A DNA stretch of 64,000 nucleotides, from NCBI GenBank assembly GCA_964058845.1, contig CAXKVR010000195.1, forward strand, positions 248,001 to 312,000. Reading direction: 5' to 3'. Position numbers and translations under genes: made by a program. Below are positions 21,082 through 32,572 of the stretch, piece by piece. Origin of the DNA: Carex sylvatica. Lineage: Eukaryota > Streptophyta > Magnoliopsida > Poales > Cyperaceae. How positions within the stretch are numbered: the first letter of the stretch is position 1; the number at the start of each line of letters is the position of its first letter. The notes under the pieces were generated by a model. It made no database searches. It was not told where the DNA came from and was given only the letters and a program-made list of their open reading frames with translations.

Positions 21082-21894
21082 ACAGGGGTGAAAATGTGTC
21101 GGATATTATCCGACCGAATTCGGATCTGTATTCAAATTTTTCGGATTCGGATAGTCGGATGTGGATAATTTGCGAATACGGATACGGATACGAATTCAGT
21201 TTTAATTTCGAAAGCGGATACGAATTCAGATAATTATTCAGATCTGGATATGTTGATTTTTCGAATATCCGAATTTTTCAATTTTCGGATAATTGGATAA
21301 TTTTTTGGATATTCGAATACGGGTGGGGTCCGCCTGTAATAGAAATAGAGAGAAGAGAATAAATAGGTGGGATCTGTGTGACCATCCGTGAGTGAGGGGT
21401 CCTGCCATGGGACCCCATCGTCATTCAAACAATATCTTGAATTTTCATTTATCTCTTTAAGTTAAATCTTAGGTTTAAAAATCCATAATAAATTTTAAAT
21501 AAATGCTAATAATAATTTTATTTTTTTAATTATTTTTTCATTTAGTTAATTGAATTTAGATGTAATTTATTGTTTATGATGGATCATTTTATTTTTATTA
21601 AATAACACATTATTTAATTAGTTTTGTTCTGATTTCAAATGTGAATACTTGTTGTTTTACAATTAAAAAAATTAATTCACTCCACTAATATTATACAATC
21701 TTGTTGTAATATATATATCCGAATTAGGAATTCGATTTATATCCATATTTGTATTTGTATTCGACTAATATTTAATTCATATTCGTATCCAATTAATATC
21801 CAATCTGTATTCGTATCTGTATCCGAAAAATAAAAACACATACGAATATAATTTTATCACTATCCAATCCGTATTCGATCCGTTTTCACCCCTA
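21082..21894. mobile_element. hAT-like non-autonomous element, complete (813 bp)
   Basis: Ends are ACAGGGGTGAAAA on the left and TTTTCACCCCTA on the right. Flanks are GTTTTGTT (21074-21081) and GTTTTGTA (21895-21902), an 8-bp target duplication matching at 7 of 8. The inside is rich in CGGATA/TATCCG words near both ends, like subterminal transposase-binding repeats of hAT elements, and has no coding region. One base of uncertainty remains at the left edge. Confidence 0.7.
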
Positions 21895-21902
21895 GTTTTG
21901 TA

Positions 21903-22399
21903 CCACACATGAGCCCCCCATTTCTGTTCAACAATCTCCCCTAAAATAAACTATCTCATTTTTTCAGTGACCCCTTCCGTGTATTTATTTGTGGAATGGG
22001 CAATAAATTGGTGAACACTAACTTGCTACACTGACTGTTACATATATAGACGCAAGTATATAACCTTCTAATCCGAAGAGCATTTAAAAACCCAAAGAAA
22101 ACATTTGCCACCTTCTGTTTGTCCCTCTTGAGCAATTATTTTATTTTACCGTCTCTAATCAGATTTGTACCGTCTCCAGTTAGGCATAATGTACTTAAAT
22201 TAAAGACCTTAATATACTTAAATTCAAATTTAGACAACTAAATTGCAAACAAAATAAATTCAAATTTAGACAACTAAATTGCAAGCAGCATATCACAACA
22301 CCATTAAGTGTCAACAATGCTGATGACAAACCTCCAAAAGAAACAAAACACACACCAAGACAACCATAAATCTAGAATTCCAAACAAGGAAGGTTACAA
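21903..22399. other. Intergenic, short tandem pair
   Basis: It contains an imperfect 38-bp tandem duplication around TTCAAATTTAGACAACTAA (22222 and 22260). Nothing else recognised. Confidence 0.5.
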
Positions 22400-22500
22400 T
22401 TTTTTTTTTTTTTTTTGGGTAAAAAAGGCCAAGGTCCTCATTAAGAAACAGAGTTAAATTACAAAAACACAGTAAAATATTCAGAGCTACAGTCATTGAA
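22400..22500 (-). mobile_element. Probable LINE 3' end with poly(A)
   Basis: On the minus strand the sequence 'CTTAATGAGGACCTTGGCC' and a TTTTTTACCC stretch run into a 17-base A run (T run at 22400-22416). This matches the 3' ends of many plant L1-type LINEs. It is a 5'-truncated insertion, and no ORF remains. Confidence 0.4.
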
Positions 22501-22875
22501 AGCTTTTATCAGTACTGTAAATAAACTCCGCTTCTCTATTCTAGTAATTAATCTAGAGATGAATCTTCTTGCTGATATGCAAGGAACTAACTAAAGGATT
22601 ACTTAGATTAATGTAATTAAACAAAACACCAGCTTCAGCTAACAAGGAAGATTACTGACATGAGTAAAATACATAGATAGAACCAACCTTCTTCAGTCTG
22701 ACTCTTCATTCGGCTCTTCATCCGACTCTGAAGGTCCTTCTTCCAACTCTTCCCCTTTTTTTGAAGGTCATTCATTCAACTTGTTACTCAACTATTTCTT
22801 TATTAAAACATGTATCTTTCCCTCTGTAAATCCTACTGGCACCAAAAGAGAAGAACCACCCACTTTTCCCCTCTT

Positions 22876-23543
22876 TTAGTCCTTAATGAAAATTATCCCA
22901 ACATCGGGAATTTGTTCATTCACAAGCACAAATAGGTCTTTACCCGGTCCAAGAAGTGTATAATAAAGATCTTCTTCATTAAATAGTACAGTGGAGGATT
23001 CACCATAACTGTAGTGAGTGCCGGCATCCCAGTGATCTTTCAGAAAATGTGCCCGCCATTCACCTACAACATTGTGCATAAACAAATAAATGAACCAAAA
23101 TAAGGCTTGATTATGCAACAAGGCTCACATAACACAGATGACTTTAGTAAAAGCTGTACTTCTAAAGTAGTTTTTAGTTTCAATTTGTGAAAAATACAGC
23201 CATACAGTACCAACCAAAACCTGGTAGGCTGATAGCCTGATATAACAACCATTTCACAAAAGAGTGTTAACCAACAAAAATGTGCACCTGAAGAGGCCTT
23301 GTGAAAACAGCCTGGGATTGGGCATGGCGGCCGGCCGTACTTACATGTAGCAGTGTGCGCTTGCATCTGTGGGAAGGAAATAGACTTGCGGCAACCTAAA
23401 TAGGCATTAGGGCAAGGAACATGTGCAGATTTCAGAACCTTCTCGAGTGCGATATTGTACACGAAGATTGCACATGTGACAGATGTGTTTTTTTTTAGAC
23501 CAACAGGAGAGACATACCGTATGTCCATTTTTTGCATTGCCAA
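22876..23543 (-). pseudogene. SINA-like E3 ligase remnant lacking RING
   Basis: Two joined exons on the minus strand. The first ends at 23288 (donor GT at 23287-23286). It encodes 'ALEKVLKSAHVPCPNAYLGC', 'ISFPQMQAHTATCKYG' and 'CPIPGCFHKASSG'. The second starts at 23063 (acceptor AG at 23065-23064) with 'EWRAHFLKDHW' and continues 'SYGESSTVLFNEED' to 'VLVNEQIPDVGIIFIKD' and a stop. The Cys/His spacing is that of the SIAH-type double zinc finger, followed by a shortened substrate-binding region. SINA-like proteins normally have a RING finger just upstream to recruit E2. I find none between 23543 and 24317, where the frame decays into 'MDIRYVSPVGLKKNTSVTC'. Without RING it should not act as a ligase. 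The 224-bp intron joins in frame. Confidence 0.65.
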
Positions 23544-24316
23544 AAGTATGTGAATTTGTTCAGTTTTGGCGTCTTCAATATAAGGTATAATTACACTAAT
23601 AAAACTGACGAAATTTGATAAATGTTACCATAAACAGAATCGAAAAAAAATACCATGAAAAAAATGTTGTACCGACACTTACCATGCAGTTTTTATGCAA
23701 CGTGACCACTTAAACACAACTAATGTACATGGCAAATTGGTTCAATTTTAGATTTTACAAAAAAGGTAAACATTAACAAACATGCTTTCGTACGTTTTAC
23801 CAAAATGAATTGTATATTTCAACTGTTGTTCTTTCTTTGAATTTATCCAATATTTGGCCTCCTGAATATTACAAGTCATTAATAATAAAATTAAAGAGAA
23901 AAGGTATACCTAGGTTTCAAAGTTTGACAGATGAATCAAGTTGAATTTGCATAAATATCAGGTGTTCTATGCAAAAGTTCCAATGATGGAAACTTTCACC
24001 TTAATTATCAGATAATAAAACCGGTTTTATTAAAAAAGATAATAAATTCGGTCATAATCCGCACAAAATTGAGATTAATAGAAAAATAAAAGCACGTTGG
24101 TATATGTCGTTCAAACATTGAAGCTGGATTTGTTTACAAGTTACAGATGAATTATAAAGTGTTGAAATTTGATGGAGCATTTTAACAAAATGGAAAAAGA
24201 AGAGATAAATTTTCAGAGAACAATAAAATTGAAAAAGAAATTACTTGATTAATTGGAGGGTACAAGAGATTGAAGCAAATTGAGCACTCTAGAAAGTCGA
24301 TATCAATTGTGACTAT
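23544..24316. other. Noncoding between SINA-like pieces
   Basis: This is where the RING-coding exon would be expected. I read all three minus-strand frames for Cys-x-x-Cys pairs of a RING and saw none. AT-rich. Confidence 0.5.
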
Positions 24317-24529
24317 CTATTTTTCTTCTTCAGTCTCGTTTTGAGAAGATGTAGAATTCAAAGTCTTTTCTCTCTTAGTTTTACTCTGAGATGAAAAATT
24401 CAAAGTTTTTTCGTTTTTGATTTTACTATGAAAAGACTGAGAATTCAAAGTCTTTCCTCCTTCATTAGCCTTTTTCCGCTTCTCCATTTCACCTTCTACT
24501 TTTATGTCGTCCGATGATAATTTTGCCAT
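24317..24529 (-). pseudogene. Possible N-terminal exon of the SINA-like gene
   Basis: A 70-codon ORF starts 'MAKLSSDDIKVEGEMEKRKK' and then has three near-copies of a Ser/Lys-rich repeat ('EKTLNFSSQSKTK', 'EKTLNSTSSQNE'). It ends in an acidic 'ETEEEK' and a stop. SINA-like proteins often begin with a charged low-complexity N-terminus, and the position about 0.8 kb upstream fits. No good splice donor was seen before the stop, so the link is inferred. It could be an unrelated small ORF with an internal repeat. Confidence 0.3.
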
Positions 24530-25274
24530 TGCAGCCGTTCAGAGTGTGGAGAGAAAGAGAGAGAGCAAGTGAAGTATTTGGGGGCCAGGTCAGACCGACA
24601 GAGATGGTGGCAAGCGAGGCAGCTCAAGTGAGCGAGCTGTGGAGGTGCTATTGCTAAATAAATTAGAGTTCTTTTCTTTTATTTGTTTTTTTTTATGTGA
24701 TCTGTCTGTGTGTGAAGAACTGAAGATATTGGTATGGTAGTAAATGGTATTTGCATGTGACCTATTATGGTGCATGGTGGTGTTGTAATGAGACCTCTAT
24801 TTTTTTTTTCCTAGAATACAAGTTTGGTATTATCTGTCAATTTTTTTTTTTTAAATGAGAGAGCAAGTGAAGTATGTGATATCGATCATTGATTTATAGC
24901 ATGATCAAGTGACTCGTGCTGCAAGGGGGACAGGCCACCTATTCAATGGCTCGTTAGTTTTCTTCTAAAAGTAAAATATTAAGAGCTTATTAGTGTCATG
25001 ATCCGATTAGTACCATAAATAACAGTATGTGCTTATTAGATGGATATGATACCGTTAAGTAAATAATTGAAAATAATTGATCATAATTAAAAATAATCAG
25101 TTGATTAATTGAAAAAATCTGTGACGTTTTGGTCACCGCCAACGATTAATCAGCTGATTAATAAAATATTTTTTACAACACTGAATCCAACAATAATCAA
25201 GATTTAATATTTAGAAGCCTCAAATGAGAAAAACCGATTTTTTCATTCATAATTTTAAAGAAAAAAATGAGAAA
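24530..25274. other. Intergenic
   Basis: GA-rich leader-like stretch at 24545-24570 upstream of the ORF ending at 24529. The word 'GAGAGCAAGTGAAGTAT' occurs twice (24560 and 24860). No gene seen. Confidence 0.5.
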
Positions 25275-25850
25275 AATTCATAATATCATCTGTGATCTTT
25301 TTCGAAACGTATCAACTTTACTGAAATTTTTATTTCTACCGTAACCCCAAAATATGAACCAAAACAAAACACTCCAGTTTTTTAAAAAATTGTTATTTAT
25401 CCAGGCCGCACAATGCCACTGCGGACTCAAAGACTGAAGGCTGCATAATGACTCTGCGGCTCCCGCCTATAGGGCGCACAATAGATCAGCGGCCCCATTG
25501 TTTTTTTTAACATATTGAACTTTGTTTTCTGTGCACTTAAAAAAAATAGGGTTTTTTTTTTTTTTAAATATCAAACTTTTTTTTTCTGTGAACCAATTGA
25601 TCCAATTGAACTTTGTTTTCTTTTCTGTGCACTTACTAAAAAAAAAAAACCAATGGGGCTGCAGGGGCATTGTGCGGCCCCTAGACAACTCTCGGTCTTT
25701 GGGATCGCACAATGTCCCCGTGGTCTAGGTAGTTTTTAAATTCCTCCAAAACTTAAGTGTTTTGGTTTATTTTTTTATTATTACGGTAGAAATAAAAATT
25801 TCGGTCAAGTTTATCATGCTTGTATTTTTCTCTAAATTAATGTTACAAAT
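25275..25850. mobile_element. Fold-back element with GCACAATG sub-repeats
   Basis: The left end (25308-25375, with ATTTTTATTTCTACCGTAA and AACCAAAACA) is the reverse complement of the right end (25750-25820). The inside holds CGCACAATG-type words in both orientations (25407, 25468, 25668, 25704), each in a GC-rich patch, so the whole can fold on itself. No coding content. Its left part is cut off in the second copy at 35240. Confidence 0.5.
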
Positions 25851-27081
25851 TTGATTATATTTTTTGTAATGCCATATATGAACAAAATAATTAGTGTGAA
25901 ACTGTGCACAAAAGAGATGAAGATTTTAACATAGAAACATTGATTATTATGTGAAGTTAAAACTGCTATTTTAAAATATCTACTTTGAAGTTTGAACAAG
26001 GTAGCATTGATTTCTCTGTGAAATCATGATGAACCTATTCCCCTCTTTGTACATTTTAGATAGCTCTATATCCTACACGTGTCAATTCATTTTTTTCTTC
26101 TCAAAATCGTGAATTGTAATCTCATGCATGTAGACACAATTTTGTCAAAAGCAAAATAAAAATATAAAATAGAGATGTGAAATTATTATTTTAATATTCA
26201 AAGTTTGTTTATTCAAGATACTGTGTATCTCTTTCAATATTAAAAGGCCTGAAATTCCGAACAATGAATTAAAAATCAAAAACCCAAAATTGAAAATCCA
26301 GTAGAGTTTATGTGACACTCTATTATTTTGAAAATACAATTGAAACTTTTTCTTTTTGAACTTGTTTGCAATATTATAAATTTTTAATCCAAATTTGTAA
26401 AAATTGTTTTTAGAAAACATAGTTTTTTTTTTGGAAAACGTGGCATGCCAGATGTCATTATGCATGTTTACCTCCACAAACTACCCCACTAATTTTTACC
26501 TTCTTCAATCTTTATATAAATCTGAGTTTAATTTCTCTCGGATTATTTTTTTAGGAAAAAATAAGGTAAAATCAAAGAGAAAATATGAAAGGAAAAAGAG
26601 AGAAAAATAAAATAAAATTTTGAAATATGTTCGATAGAAATTTTGAACCTATGTCGCGTGTAATTTTGAAGTGCTAATGCAGTCTGATTTGAGTTTTTTA
26701 AATATTTCGTTATTGGGTAATTGGACTTCATTATAATTTATGTTTTTGTTCTGTGCAACATATCCAACATATTTTTTTCTGTGCAACAATATTTTCCACC
26801 TAGTATCAAAGAGACAAATCCTTGAACTCCAACATATTTTTTTCTGTGCAACAATAAGAGTGAACTTGGGCTTCCATTTCTCATCCAGAAACTTGCAAGC
26901 CCAAATAATATTTCAGAGTTTGAATGAGGATTATATTAAAAATAAAGAATGTGATATGATACATTAGAACGAACACCACACCATACTGCTTAAAGGTTGT
27001 GAAAACAAGTAAACAAATTGAGTTAAATTGAGTGGTAATTTTACAATTAAAATCTGAAGATGAAAAAAAAAGACTCAACTT
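25394..27081 (+). repeat. Long inverted repeat, left arm (1,688 bp)
   Basis: The reverse complement of 33553-35240 matches this arm from 'ATTTATCCAGGCC' to 'AAAGACTCAACTT' with equal length. I found only single-base differences (for example at about 25691 and about 26846). The arms flank 6,471 bp. Content is AT-rich noncoding DNA including most of the fold-back element. The inner end lies 124 bp before the start codon of the coiled-coil gene and so supplies its upstream region. Confidence 0.95.
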
Positions 27082-27150
27082 TGAAGTTTGAACGAATCTC
27101 AAAGACGAAACCTAAATTACCTTCACTCTCACATTCTCGCTCTCACTGTC

Positions 27151-27178
27151 GCTCTCTCTCTCTCTCTCTCTCTCTCTC
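27151..27178. repeat. CT microsatellite in 5' leader
   Basis: An uninterrupted run of CT dinucleotides 27-54 bp before the start codon of the coiled-coil gene. Pyrimidine-rich leaders are common in plant genes. Confidence 0.8.
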
Positions 27179-27204
27179 AGCCGCATCCCTAAAAATCCAA
27201 AACA

Positions 27205-27670
27205 ATGGATGGAGCATCCGTCGTCACCTCCGGCCACGATGGGAAAACCGATCGTCCTTCGCCGATCGGTGTGGATGAGGTGAGTCCTCGAACTTCGATG
27301 ACTCCGAAGACGGCGGCTGAACGTGCCCATGCATTGCAAAAAGAACTAGCTGTGGCGAAAGAACACTGGAACACTGTTAACGCAATGCTCTTGGAACTGG
27401 TTGAGGTTAGATGTGTTAATTTTTTAATGGTATCTCTAGATCTGATACCATGAAAGACAGTAAATTAGTGATTTATTTACTGATTTCATTTCTTTGTAGG
27501 CTGAAGAGGAGGAGAAAAAAGTGCTGGCGGATGAAGTAGGCAGGCTTAGAGAAGACAATGAGAAGATGAAGGAATTTATGAAGGAATTTGTGGGTTCAGA
27601 TGAAAATGAACTTGGTAAATTTCATAAGTTTGTGCAAGATGAGAAGAAAAAGTTCTATCCGGAGGAATAG
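27205..27670 (+). CDS. Small coiled-coil protein, two exons (123 aa)
   Basis: Exon 1 is 27205-27405 and exon 2 is 27500-27670, with a 94-bp GT-AG intron (donor at 27406, acceptor AG at 27498-27499) that falls between codons. The protein starts 'MDGASVVTSGHDGKTDRPSP'. Residues 35-95 are charged and helical, with heptad-like Leu/Val spacing ('AHALQKELAVAKEHWNTV', 'LVEAEEEEKKVLADEVGRL'), followed by 'KFHKFVQDEKKKFYPEE' and a stop. No signal peptide or membrane segment. I do not recognise a family, and the function is unknown. The in-frame splice, coherent amphipathic sequence and GC-richer coding part argue for a real gene. It sits just inside the left arm of the inverted repeat, so its promoter is shared with the opposite arm. 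Confidence 0.65.
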
Positions 27671-29466
27671 AACTCAACACTCACTCTTATTTCTGATTAA
27701 AGCTTTCTTTAATTTGCGCAGAATTAACATGCCTCTTTAATTATGCAATGATGGAGTCAAATGATGTGTGGGTTTTAGAATATTGATATTATGGTTGTGT
27801 TTGATGTTGTCATTATATACTTTTGTTGGGTAGCTATTTTTCTCAAATGTTGCTTTGCTTTGTCGTGTATATGTTATGTTTTGCTTTGCGGTTTAGGATA
27901 TTGATATTATGGTCGTGCACCTGTTTTGGTTGGTAATGTTCCTATTATGTTATGTTATGGTTTGTTCTTGTTATGTACTTTGTATGTACTTTGTTCCTGT
28001 TTGGTTGGTAATGTTTTGTATTTAATTTCAATGTTTGAACTCATATTATATTATGGATATGAATGGTTTCTTTAATATTCCGTTTTTAAATTATATATTA
28101 TCAAGTAGAGAATTAGATAATATATTATGGATGTGAATGGTTTCTTTAATGTTCTCATGTTGTGATTTTGGTTCTATTGATCTTCTCATTTCTACATTTT
28201 CTCATGTATTTGCAGCAATATTTGCAGAAATGTATTTGCATTTTCTCATTTATTTGCAGCAATACTGCAAATTCTGGTTGTGACTTGGTACATATCCGGC
28301 TACATGGGATTTACATATCCTGGTACAAGGTTATTCTACAACTCATACATGAGAAATATTATTTTCGTTTTCTATTCATTTTCTTCTTTCTCTTTTCAAT
28401 TTATTTTGGCAGGAATCTGGTGTGACTACTGATCCATTACCTTCTATGGATTCTGACAAGCATATGGTATATTTTTCTGTACTTAGATAAAATAAGGATT
28501 TCTCTATATATGCCATTGCAATGTATCTGACTGTTGTGTTGATTTTCTGATAATCGGTACCAGTGGGTTTCCTTGCTTATTGACCTCTGTCGATGGTTGC
28601 TGAATTTCTGTAGTAATACTGGTACGGATACCAAATCAGTACCAGTGTGCTTGTGAATGGTGGTACTGATTTTCTGATAACAAGGACCAAATAGAAAATA
28701 TTATTAAGATTAAGGGCATAGTTGTAAAAATCTTGACTTGTGGTAATTTGCCTTATTTAGAGGGGCTGAATTAATTGTAGGATGAGACTAATTAAATATA
28801 GTATTGCAATGAATACTGATGGTGCATGAACATGAGACAGTCCCACTTTCATAGCTTTATGATAAACCAAATTTATGTCGCTCGAGTATGGTTGGATTTG
28901 GTGTTGCCGATCTCGAAATAACTGTCTGTGTTTTTCATTTTTGAATTAAGACAATCAAATATTTGCAAAATTGTAAAAAATGCAAAATTTGATTTACAAG
29001 TACATTTCCATATGTAGATCATGTTCAACGGTTGAGATAGAATGTTGGGACTTTGGAAACAGAGATACTGATCCATAGTACGGACTGATCTGCGCTATGC
29101 GTAGTCCCATAGCCTCACTCTATTTCTCTTATGTTATTGTTTTAGCCAAAAAAAATTTTGAAGGAAACATATGGCCAATTTAGAGATTGCTAGTGTTGAA
29201 TCCAACCAAGAGTCAAGGGTTCCCAGACTTATTGCCTTGTTGGGTTAGTTTAACAAATGGAAACTTTATGCAGCAGTTTTTAATGCGATTGGTTGTTGTT
29301 CTTTTCTATACATATGTTGGGCGATGAACATTCAGTCAATTGGATCTCGGTAATTTTACTTGCAACAAAAGGTAACATAATTTCCAAGACATCTCAGTTC
29401 AGATTATGGAACACTGACCTGACCTAACATAGACCTGTTAATTTATCAAGTAATGTACCTGGATGT
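27671..29466. other. Noncoding, TGGTACCAGT-rich patch
   Basis: No gene seen. 28555-28690 has several GGTACCAGT/ACTGGTAC words and a 'TTTTCTGATAACA' stretch resembling one at 42440-42500. A segment at 29070-29120 ('CTATGCGTAGTCCCATAG') recurs diverged at 36330-36376. Both hint at unclassified small repeats. Confidence 0.4.
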
Positions 29467-29640
29467 GTTAACTGATATATATTTGTATGTGTGATATGGA
29501 AGAATAAATGAGAACAACATAGAAAGCACTGTACCTTCAGCCTAACATTCAATGTTAACTGATATATATTTGTATGTGTGATATGGAAGAATAAATGAGA
29601 ACAACATAGAAAGCACTGTACCTTCAGCCTAACATTCAAT
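29467..29640 (+). repeat. 87-bp perfect tandem duplication
   Basis: Two head-to-tail copies starting GTTAACTGATATATATTTG at 29467 and 29554. They look identical by eye, so the duplication is recent. Confidence 0.95.
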
Positions 29641-32572
29641 GATGCAGTTGATTATACTTGAAGCTTCTTCCTGCATACATTTGAAATGGAAGCGTAGTAG
29701 AGGAGGGCGGTGACGGGGGCTGCAAACTCTTTCATTGAGGCTAAATCGACGGTCGGACAAAAGTTGAGATACGATAAGCAGCTGGAAATTAGTGTTTAAC
29801 GTCAGCTGACATCAGCTTGAGAAACAGGAGCCGTGGATGAAGCATCGTAGGGTAATGAGATGGGGGTGGCACTGTTCCTCGCTACAGTACCACCCCATTA
29901 AACTTTAAGATGTTATAATTAGCAAACTAAATTGCAACAAAATTTCAGATGCCTAACAGAATCAGTGAGGGCATTGCATACGGAGGAGGATGCGCATCCC
30001 TCTCTCACTCTCTTTCAACACGCTCTCTTCTCAAGTGCTGCCGTTTCGAGAAGAAATTAATGCTCCAGAGCATTTTGGACTTTTGGTATTTGCTGATAGA
30101 AACTCCATAAACTGAATTGTGAATTAGAAGGTCTTATCTTTATCAATTTAATATGTGGTAAATACTTCTTGTCAGAGGGGCTTAAGCACAAGTTTGTATA
30201 ATTGGCTGGTATGGATTCGGCTGAAATCAAATTTGTAAATTGGGAATATAAATGGTTGGGTCTATGCAAGTAGTTAGAAAATAAATTAAAACTGAAATGA
30301 GTCTTGAGTGCTTTGATTTGAGACTTTAATTTAATTTAGTGGATTTTTGATAATATTTGTTTTGGACAGCTTCTAAGCTGAGAATAAGAAAAAAATACTG
30401 GGCTTAGACTCCGTTTTGGTTCGGTTAAGAAAATGAAGAGAGATTTAATTAAGAACTTGTTCTTTCTCTTCCTTTGAGGCAGTTCTTTTTTGTTATTTTT
30501 TATTTTACCATTTTATTTGAACATGGTTTTGCATAACCGAACTTTCAGTGTTGTAATTTATATCTTGCATACTACTATGTACTCACTCCCGTGCCACCTG
30601 GTTTTCCTCTCCTTTTGGTATTCAAATCGAGCTTTTCAATACATCCACTGTTTACCAATTTTTTCAACAGATATGGTTATATCTTGCATACTACTATGAC
30701 AGTGATGATGGTATGGATGATGATGGCGATGATGATCTTGGTGGTAATCTAAGTGATTAAGGTAAGTACTTGGTGTTTTTGAAACTTAGGAAGGGCAATT
30801 GTTATTCCTCTTGAGTTGTTCATTGTAATTACATTGTGTACTAGATGCCATATAGGCTGGTTCATGCTGACTAGCTAATAAAAGTTGTGATAATGCATAA
30901 CTGATACAAAACCAGAAACAAAAAGCTTACAGGTGGGTTCCAGTGCATTCAGAAGCAAGAACAATTCCGTTCTACAGTTCGTTCTTTTGATTGAAACTGA
31001 TCATTTTTGTATTGGGTTTTGATGTCTGAATTAGAGAGATGAATAGAAATTGAGAATGTTATTGCTGGTTCGATTTCCATTTTTTATGTTGAACTAGGTT
31101 GTACGATAATTAGAACCAGCTATAGTGCGTAGAAAATGAGATTCAAGCTCTGATTATTTCATTGTTGGCTCTTACAAGCTCATATTATATTATTTTTATT
31201 ATTCAAGATAAGCAAGTTGTCTGTTAAAATGAACTTAGTGCAGTAGAATGCAAACATTAGTAATTTTGTGAAGCAAATTGTATATTTTGGAATTTAGGTC
31301 ACCAAGCATTTTTCGCACCGAGATGCTCTCTTCATTGACATCCTAAATGCCCGTCTCTTCTCAAGTCTTCTAAGCTCTCTTTTCCTGGTTTCAATTTTAG
31401 CACAATCAGGTAAGTGCTAGCGCTTCTCCGTTCTTACTTTACTTCGATTAATTGGAGGGGCTGATTTGGTAATGCGGTGATGGCTTGGCAGTATGCTTAT
31501 GAAATTAGAATTAAATGAGTACACAAGCCTTGTGAACCTTTTATATGTTGTAATCTCTTTTGTCTAGGTACATCTCACAATAATGATACCTTTGTAAACT
31601 TGTTCTAAAGAAGCAGCTGCAATAGGTTGTGGGCTGACATCAGCAAATATGTCAGAAATTTACTCGAGACCTCAGTTCAACTATCTTTTTTTTAAATAGT
31701 TGTATATAGCTGTTGCATAGCTGTGAATTCACTACCTTGCTTTTCTTTTCTTTTTTACCGAATATGTAGTATGGACCATGTAGTCGAATGAACTTGTGCA
31801 ATTAGAGGCAAGAAGGGTAAGAGCTGAGCAAACAATATATTTGACCAATTTGTATGGAAAATTATGTGTGCAATTGTGAATGTTTTCAAGGTCTAATTTG
31901 TAAAATTTGCTGCTATCAACATTTGAGCCTTAAATTTCCAAAAAATGAGGCAAACTTGCATGTCATACCAGGAACAGTACCATACCAGATGGCAACTCAT
32001 TCACATCTGATTTTCAACAATTTTTTCCTTTTTGTAAAATTTTTTAAAAAGAAGATTATGAATTTGCTTTTATGTGTGATGAATGAAAAATTTGGTATAG
32101 TACCAGTCATTGCCTGAACTTGCTTTTCATGTGATGAACGTGATTTTACTTGCTTTGTAATAAGATTTGAGTCTAAGATTCTTTGATGATATCTAAGGTG
32201 GGTTGTGTGTTTTAGTGGGTACAGACACTACCCTGACAAGAGAAGAGAGAGAAACAATTAGTGGGTAGGATGACAGGTTTAGGGATGATTTTTTTTCTTC
32301 TTAGTATAAGATGTTTTAGGTAAATATGAAGTGCTACTGTTTTTTTTATCAATGTTCTATTTTAATTTACTTTTTTTGGAGGTTTAAATGGCAACATCTG
32401 CCATTGGTATTTTGTTATTTTGTTTTATTAGTCTAAGCTATGTAACCATCCCTTTATTATGTTTTACTTTTTACCAATGTGCTGGCAGTTTTGTCATAAT
32501 ATTAGATCATTTAATCATGTTTAATTTTGTTACTTACATTATCTGATCATTTTCAATTCTTTAATCCCACAG
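29641..32572. other. Noncoding with a possible acidic exon
   Basis: Mostly AT-rich. After a CAACAG acceptor at 30665-30670, 30671-30760 reads 'YYYDSDDGMDDDGDDDLGG' and ends 'NLSD' and stop, like an acidic C-terminal exon. No partner exon was recognised. Leader-like text at 31310-31410 ends in a GTAAGT donor. Evidence is too thin for a gene. Confidence 0.3.

Noticed and set aside
26145..27102. Open frames of 60-110 codons in the inverted arms, each present twice
   Set aside because: Low-complexity AT-rich translations duplicated with the arm, with no recognisable domain.
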